Under the pieces are notes generated by a model. The model ran no database searches, was not told the origin of the DNA, and saw nothing but the letters and a program-made list of their open reading frames with translations. From assembly GCA_015063585.1 (NCBI GenBank), contig SVTW01000015.1, forward strand, positions 1 through 38,506: a stretch of 38,506 nucleotides of DNA. The letters run 5' to 3'. Shown one piece after another: positions 33,897 through 38,506 of the stretch. Source of the DNA: Oscillospiraceae bacterium. GTDB taxonomy: Bacteria > Bacillota > Clostridia > Oscillospirales > CAG-272. Position 1 is the first letter of the stretch. Each line of letters starts with the position of its first letter. The translations under genes and the position numbers were made by a program.

Positions 33897-35126
33897 ATGA
33901 AAACCGAACAAATTATGAAATATTTTAAGGATACCGCCTATGTTCGCATGGGTGGAAGCGATGCGGAACGGCAATGTGCCGATTATTTGCTGAACGCTTG
34001 CCGTGATCTCGGGCTTTCGGCTCAAATAGAAGAATTTGAAGTGGAAATGGCAAATATTCAACAAGCCGAGCTTTGGGTAGACGGCGAATCAATCCCCTGC
34101 AAGGGCTATTTGTGCGCAGGAAGCAGTGAAATTGAGGCACCGTTTTATTATCTGCGCAATACCGACGCGTATTCCCTCTCACTCTGTAAGGGCAAGATCG
34201 TGATGATCGACGGATATCTTGGATATTGGATCTACCGCGATCTTTTGGAGAACGGCGCAGTAGGCTTTATCACCTACGACGGAAACGCCAACTATGCAGA
34301 TTGTGATATTGACCAACGCGAGCTTCGTTCCTACGTGAGCAAGGGAGATAAGATTCCCGGCGTGAATATCAATGCAAAAACGGCAATAAAACTGATCGAG
34401 CAGGACGCACAAAACGCGAAGATTCTGCTTCGTCAGGAGGAGTACACCGGAAAATCACAAAATGTAATTGCGGATCTTGCCGGAGAAATAGAGGATCGGA
34501 TCGTGTTGACCGCGCACTATGACTCGACCTCTCTTTCCACCGGTGCATATGACAATATGTCGGGCTGTGTTGGACTACTCGGAATCGCTGAATATTTTCT
34601 CACCTGCAAGCCTCGCTATTCCCTCCGATTCATTTTCTGCGGAAGTGAGGAGCGTGGACTTCTCGGCTCAAAAGCCTACGTTGCAACGCATGAAGAAGAT
34701 TTGAAAAAAACAGTATTAAATATCAACCTTGATATGATCGGCTGTACAATGGGCAAGTTTATTGCCTGCTGCACCTCCGAAGATAAGCTGATGCATTACA
34801 TCTCCTATCTCTCCGCAGAAGCAGGCTTTGGGATTTCGGCGTATCAGGACGTTTACTCCAGCGATTCCACCCCCTTTGCGGATAAAGGGATTCCCGCGGT
34901 TTCCTTTGCGCGAATCGCGCCTCAAAATACCGCAACGATTCACAATAGCTACGATACGCTTGCGGTTATGAGCCCTGAGCAAATGCTCCGCGATATTGAT
35001 TTTATCGTTTCCTTTACCGATCGAATGGCTTGCGGCGCGCGTTGTCCCGTTGGAAAAGAGATTCCCGACAATATCAAAGAAAAACTCGACCATTATTTGT
35101 TACGCAAACGGCCGTCCAAAAAATAA
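33897..35126 (+). CDS. M28-family zinc aminopeptidase
   Basis: A 409-residue co-catalytic metallopeptidase. All five metal ligands and the catalytic base region are visible: His207 (TAHYDS), Asp219 (GAYDN), Glu251-Glu252 (GSEERG), Asp279 (NLDMIG) and His349 (TIHNSYD). A PA-type insert lies at about 95-170 (KGKIVMIDG, NGAVGFITYDGN). There is no signal peptide or anchor, so it probably acts in the cytoplasm on peptides. GGAGGATC precedes the ATG. Monocistronic, divergent from glgB. Natural substrate unknown. Confidence 0.9.
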   Translation: MKTEQIMKYFKDTAYVRMGGSDAERQCADYLLNACRDLGLSAQIEEFEVEMANIQQAELWVDGESIPCKGYLCAGSSEIEAPFYYLRNTDAYSLSLCKGKIVMIDGYLGYWIYRDLLENGAVGFITYDGNANYADCDIDQRELRSYVSKGDKIPGVNINAKTAIKLIEQDAQNAKILLRQEEYTGKSQNVIADLAGEIEDRIVLTAHYDSTSLSTGAYDNMSGCVGLLGIAEYFLTCKPRYSLRFIFCGSEERGLLGSKAYVATHEEDLKKTVLNINLDMIGCTMGKFIACCTSEDKLMHYISYLSAEAGFGISAYQDVYSSDSTPFADKGIPAVSFARIAPQNTATIHNSYDTLAVMSPEQMLRDIDFIVSFTDRMACGARCPVGKEIPDNIKEKLDHYLLRKRPSKK

Positions 35127-35136
35127 TATTATATCA

Positions 35137-35163
35137 AGAGGCTGCGTCATTGGCGCAGCCTCT
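35137..35163 (+). other. perfect hairpin after the peptidase gene
   Basis: AGAGGCTGCG and CGCAGCCTCT pair perfectly around a seven-base loop, 10 bases after the stop codon. No T run follows, so it may protect the 3' end or back up the terminator just downstream. Confidence 0.6.
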
Positions 35164-35167
35164 GCTC

Positions 35168-35192
35168 AAAAAAGCCGACGGTAGGCTTTTTT
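35168..35192 (+). terminator. terminator of the M28 peptidase gene
   Basis: AAAAAAGCC and GGCTTTTTT around a seven-base loop. The T run ends the plus-strand transcript. Confidence 0.8.
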
Positions 35193-35203
35193 GTAGCGCG
35201 GAA

Positions 35204-35255
35204 TTTGCGGTTTTCGACTGCAAAGCAGTCGAAAATTGCGGTGTTTAGCCGCAAA
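35204..35255. repeat. nested AAA-triloop palindrome
   Basis: TTTTCGACTGC-AAA-GCAGTCGAAAA (35211-35235) is a perfect 11-bp stem with a three-base loop. It is flanked by TTTGCGG (35204-35210) and CCGCAAA (35249-35255), which pair with each other, while TTGCGG (35236-35241) competes for the same right arm. It resembles in style the GAA-triloop hairpins at the left edge. Function unknown. Confidence 0.65.
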
Positions 35256-35266
35256 GCAAAAACGTC

Positions 35267-35308
35267 GGGGGTGAGTACCAAATGCATTTTTGCATTTGAC
35301 TCACCCCC
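35267..35308. terminator. long interrupted hairpin downstream of the V-ATPase operon
   Basis: Outer arms GGGGGTGAGT/ACTCACCCCC and inner arms AAATGCA/TGCATTT with small bulges. A T-rich stretch follows on the plus strand; on the minus strand a run of five T follows after four bases. Probably ends the V-ATPase transcript. Confidence 0.6.
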
Positions 35309-35329
35309 TTTGTTTTTTATAACGGAGAG

Positions 35330-36004
35330 TTATTCTTCTTCCCCGTCCTCATCGTCCTGCTTTTGCGAGAGCTGTGCCTTGAGCATCATATCCTTGACCT
35401 TCATCAAACGCGTAGTATTTCCGCGTTCATTTTCGTCAAGCTTCATCTTGATCGATTTAATGGTTGCAAGATACTGCGGCATCAGAATATATTCCAGCGC
35501 GTTGACGCGGCGGCGTGTACGCTCAATTTCCTCGGCAAGAAGCTGCGCTGTTTTTTCAAGCTCTGCCATGCGAAGCAGATCTTCCATGATGGTACTCAAC
35601 TCACGCAAAGAGGAATCCAACTCGCCCGACGTAAATGCCATACCGTAGTTATAGCTGTCGCTCGATCCCTTCTCCATACGCATGCGGAATACGGGAACCG
35701 TAACGCTCATGATATTTTTATAGTCAACACCGAGGTCGCACTCTTTTTTGGGACAGATCAGTGCTTCCTCCAGCATTTTGGGACTACTCACCGCGCTCGC
35801 AACGGTAAAGGAACGGTAAAAGCCGGCAAGTGATTCCTCAACCCGTTCCCGAAGAAGCTTATCTTCACGAACCACGTCAAGGAACTGCTTCATCAGCTCG
35901 TCGCGCTTGTCCTTGAGCAGCTTATGACCCTTGCGCGCGGTTTGATAGCGTGTTTGAATACGCTTCATTTCCATACGCGTAGGATTCACTCTGAGTTCTG
36001 CCAT
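35330..36004 (-). CDS. ntpD: V-type ATP synthase/ATPase subunit D
   Basis: A 224-residue central-stalk subunit that turns inside the A3B3 head and passes torque to the membrane rotor. It has the family start MAELRVNPTRMEMKRI and long amphipathic helices at both ends (coiled coil), with the C-terminal RRRVNALEYILMPQYLATIK block typical of NtpD/AtpD. I chose ATG 36004; the GTG at 36016 is part of the ribosome binding site AAAGGTGAG. The gene follows the B subunit after 71 bp. The tail is very acidic (QDDEDGEEE). Confidence 0.94.
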   Translation of the reverse strand: MAELRVNPTRMEMKRIQTRYQTARKGHKLLKDKRDELMKQFLDVVREDKLLRERVEESLAGFYRSFTVASAVSSPKMLEEALICPKKECDLGVDYKNIMSVTVPVFRMRMEKGSSDSYNYGMAFTSGELDSSLRELSTIMEDLLRMAELEKTAQLLAEEIERTRRRVNALEYILMPQYLATIKSIKMKLDENERGNTTRLMKVKDMMLKAQLSQKQDDEDGEEE

Positions 36005-36075
36005 TTTGTTGCTCACCTTTCTTGAGAATTTGCTTTGTTATAATTTGATTGCAAAGCAGTTCTTCACCGAAGCTG

Positions 36076-37449
36076 TTAATCCTTCGGCCAATATTTTTCA
36101 ATCATATCGGGATTGATTCGTTTCAATTCGCTCTTTGGCAGAATCGACAAGAGTTTCCAACCAAGATCAAGCGTTTCCTCGATCGAACGGTTTTCATAGA
36201 ATCCCTGATTGATATACCTTGCCTCAAATTCATCGGCAAACTTGGCGTAAAGACGGTCGATCGGAGAAAGCGCCGCTTCACCGAGAACCACCATCAATTC
36301 CTTTGCCTCTTTTCCGCGCGCGTATGCCGAGAAAAGCTGGTTCATGGTGCTCGCATGGTCTTCACGCGTTTTTCCGACACCAATTCCCTTGTCCTTCAAA
36401 CGTGAAAGTGACGGAAGAACGTCAACAGGCGGCAGATAGCCCTTGCGGTACATTTCACGCGAGAGAATGATCTGTCCCTCGGTGATATATCCCGTCAGGT
36501 CGGGGATCGGGTGCGTTTTATCATCCTCGGGCATGGTCAGGATCGGGATCATAGTGATCGAGCCTTCCGACCCCATTTTTCTGCCCGCGCGCTCGTACAT
36601 AGTTGCAAGGTCAGTATAAAGATATCCGGGATATCCGCGACGGCCGGGCACCTCTTTTCTTGCCGCCGAAACCTCACGAAGCGCTTCTGCGTAGTTTGTA
36701 ATATCGGTGATGATAACAAGCACGTGCATGTCACATTCAAATGCAAGATACTCGGCAGCGGTCAACGCCATACGCGGTGTGGAGATACGCTCAATTGCCG
36801 CGTCGGACGCAAGATTGATAAAGAGAACGGTTCGGTCGATCGCGCCTGTTTTCTTAAAATCGGAAATAAAGAAGTCGGCTTCTTCAAACGTAATTCCAAC
36901 CGCGGCAAATACAACCGCGAATTTATCGTCTTTATTTTTAACCTTTGCCTGGCGTGCGATCTGTGCCGCGAGATTTGCGTGAGGCAGACCGGAACCCGAA
37001 AAGATCGGCAACTTTTGTCCACGTACAAGCGTATTCAATCCGTCAATGGTAGAAACACCGGTTTGAATAAATTCGGACGGATAGTAGCGCGCTGCGGGGT
37101 TGATCGGCGTTCCGTTGATATCAAGCGATTTTTCGGGAATAATCCGTGCGCCTCCGTCGATCGGTTCACCCATACCGTTAAATACACGTCCAAGCATATT
37201 GGACGAAACGGGAAGCTGAACACCGTGTCCCGTGAAGCGGACCTTACTGTCAGCCAGGTTAATGCCGGCAGCCGATTCAAAAAGCTGAACCAGAACGTTT
37301 CTGCCGTTGACTTCCAAAACACGGCAACGGCGAACTTCTCCGTTCGGCAGCTCGATCTCGCCAAGCTCATCGTATTTAACGCCCTCTACCTGCTTTACCA
37401 GCATCAGAGGTCCCGCAACTTCTTCAATTGTTCTGTATTCTCTAATCAT
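36076..37449 (-). CDS. ntpB: V-type ATP synthase/ATPase subunit B
   Basis: A 457-residue non-catalytic head subunit. The P-loop place carries SGSGLPHAN (151-159) without the GKT of a working Walker A, as is normal for B subunits. Other marks are [35 protein letters not shown] and [24 protein letters not shown]. It alternates with A subunits in the hexameric head. It starts 4 bp after the A subunit stop. Confidence 0.97.
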   Translation of the reverse strand: MIREYRTIEEVAGPLMLVKQVEGVKYDELGEIELPNGEVRRCRVLEVNGRNVLVQLFESAAGINLADSKVRFTGHGVQLPVSSNMLGRVFNGMGEPIDGGARIIPEKSLDINGTPINPAARYYPSEFIQTGVSTIDGLNTLVRGQKLPIFSGSGLPHANLAAQIARQAKVKNKDDKFAVVFAAVGITFEEADFFISDFKKTGAIDRTVLFINLASDAAIERISTPRMALTAAEYLAFECDMHVLVIITDITNYAEALREVSAARKEVPGRRGYPGYLYTDLATMYERAGRKMGSEGSITMIPILTMPEDDKTHPIPDLTGYITEGQIILSREMYRKGYLPPVDVLPSLSRLKDKGIGVGKTREDHASTMNQLFSAYARGKEAKELMVVLGEAALSPIDRLYAKFADEFEARYINQGFYENRSIEETLDLGWKLLSILPKSELKRINPDMIEKYWPKD

Positions 37450-37453
37450 CTTC

Positions 37454-38506
37454 TTACTCCTCGTTTGCGCGTGTCAGCTCGATCAAACGATCGATCTGCG
37501 TTTTAATCTCGGAGCGGATCAATGCAAATTCAGCGTCATATCCGTCATTCGGAACGGTTTTCGCACGTCCGATTCTCTCGTGGACCGGCAAAGAACAAAT
37601 GTCTTCAATATCCGCACCTGCCCGAATTGCGCCTCTTGCCTCGTCCTCATAGGTAAAGATCAGCTCCAACATTCCGTGTTGCTTTGCAAGCGGGGTGTAG
37701 CTGTCTACGTCCCAGAACGCGTTCTGCTGCAAGAAGTCCTCCCGGATCGACTGCGCAACGTCAAGCGTCAAACGGTCATCGGGAGAAAGGGCATCCATAC
37801 CAACCAGCTTTACGATCTCCTGCAAATCGGCTTCGATCTGGAGTGTTTTAAGGCAACGGCCCGTATAATCCATCCAATCCTTCGCAACGTTCTCGGAGAA
37901 CCAACCGCTCAAGCGATCACGGTAGAGCGAATAAGAATTGAGCCAGTTGATAGCGGGAAAATGACGGCGATAAGCCAAAGACGCATCAAGTCCCCAGAAC
38001 ACTTTTACAATTCGAAGAGTTGCCTGCGTAACAGGCTCGGAAATATCTCCGCCCTGCGGGGATACCGCACCGATTGCGGAAAGCGCGCCCTGACGTCCGT
38101 CCGCACCCAAGCAGATTACCTTACCCGCACGCTCGTAGAACTGTGCCAAACGAGAGGTCAGATATGCGGGATACCCTTCTTCACCCGGCATTTCCTCAAG
38201 ACGTCCCGACATTTCACGCAGAGCCTCTGCCCAACGCGACGTGGAATCGGCAATAACCGCTACGGAGTACCCCATATCACGGAAATACTCCGCAATGGTA
38301 ATACCCGTATAGATCGACGCCTCACGTGCCGCAACGGGCATATCCGAGGTGTTTGCGATCAAAACCGTTCTCTCCATAAGGGATTTTCCGGTTTTGGGGT
38401 CAACGAGCTCGGGAAATTCACGCAAAACGTCGGTCATTTCGTTTCCGCGCTCGCCGCATCCGATATAAACCACGAGGTCAACGTCACTCCACTTTGCGAG
38501 CTGATG
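37454..38506 (-). CDS. ntpA: V-type ATP synthase/ATPase catalytic subunit A (5' end outside the window)
   Basis: The C-terminal 350 residues of the catalytic head subunit; the frame runs open to the window end, so the N-terminus and Walker A lie beyond it. Visible parts: [17 protein letters not shown] with the family catalytic Glu, [33 protein letters not shown] region and [28 protein letters not shown]. The normal full length is about 590 residues. The gene order A-B-D is that of bacterial V-ATPase operons, where the complex pumps or uses sodium or protons. Confidence 0.96.
   Translation of the reverse strand, partial: HQLAKWSDVDLVVYIGCGERGNEMTDVLREFPELVDPKTGKSLMERTVLIANTSDMPVAAREASIYTGITIAEYFRDMGYSVAVIADSTSRWAEALREMSGRLEEMPGEEGYPAYLTSRLAQFYERAGKVICLGADGRQGALSAIGAVSPQGGDISEPVTQATLRIVKVFWGLDASLAYRRHFPAINWLNSYSLYRDRLSGWFSENVAKDWMDYTGRCLKTLQIEADLQEIVKLVGMDALSPDDRLTLDVAQSIREDFLQQNAFWDVDSYTPLAKQHGMLELIFTYEDEARGAIRAGADIEDICSLPVHERIGRAKTVPNDGYDAEFALIRSEIKTQIDRLIELTRANEE

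Noticed and set aside
36005-36075. Separate promoter for V-ATPase subunit D
   Set aside because: A TATAA-like stretch exists, but no -35 box fits, and the gene is more simply read with the A and B genes.
36511-37506. Long open frame on the plus strand opposite the V-ATPase B gene
   Set aside because: Shadow of the B-subunit gene; composition is not protein-like.

Overview
The window looks like chromosomal DNA of a spore-forming anaerobic member of the Clostridia (Firmicutes), plausibly a gut Eubacteriales/Oscillospirales-type organism. Reasons: AddAB instead of RecBCD, an intact sporulation sigma factor of the SigK type, a V-type (archaeal-type) ATPase operon, a pyrophosphate-type phosphofructokinase, a DUF1836 regulator, strong AGGAGG ribosome binding sites with some TTG/GTG starts, and sigma-A promoters with 17-18 bp spacers. 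The species cannot be named from the sequence. I see no prophage, insertion sequence, CRISPR array or rRNA. No gap between genes exceeds about 200 bases. Layout, left to right. 1-230: a tandem array of small triloop hairpins at the window edge, then a tRNA-Val(GAC) on the minus strand with its own promoter and terminator. 281-5448 (minus): operon htrA - response regulator - histidine kinase - rlmA - glycosyltransferase, reminiscent of envelope-stress control of HtrA. 5649-13239 (plus): QueG-like reductase, addB, addA. 13256-14531 (plus): an SLC13-type anion permease whose promoter lies between the arms of a 12-bp inverted repeat that could hide the ribosome binding site on read-through transcripts. 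14619-15482 (minus): class II fructose-bisphosphate aldolase. 15645-17024 (plus): MATE transporter. 17061-17639 (minus): unknown membrane protein. 17794-18798 (plus): XerC/D-type recombinase. 18871-23051 (minus): PPi-phosphofructokinase, short-chain dehydrogenase, UDP-GlcNAc 2-epimerase and a LysR regulator, in that transcription order. 23222-26168 (plus): sigK, then trmB - nitroreductase - truB. 26265-26846 (minus): DUF1836 regulator with a palindrome in its promoter. 27049-33717 (minus): the most unusual part, a six-gene run in which every junction overlaps by 4 or 11 bases: glgB (eukaryote-like branching enzyme), a siroheme/[4Fe-4S] reductase of the AsrC type, a substrate-binding lipoprotein, a FecCD-type permease, its ATPase and a threonine-aldolase-like PLP enzyme. 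33897-35126 (plus): M28 metallopeptidase, divergent from glgB. 35168-35308: a dense patch of hairpins. 35330-38506 (minus): V-ATPase subunits A (cut by the window end), B and D. How the genes work together: fba and the PPi-phosphofructokinase serve glycolysis; glgB serves glycogen; AddAB handles double-strand breaks; trmB, truB, rlmA and the QueG-like protein modify RNA; the V-ATPase couples ATP to ion transport. The best candidates for something undescribed are the glgB/siroheme-reductase/transporter/aldolase operon and the promoter-inside-hairpin arrangement between addA and the permease.
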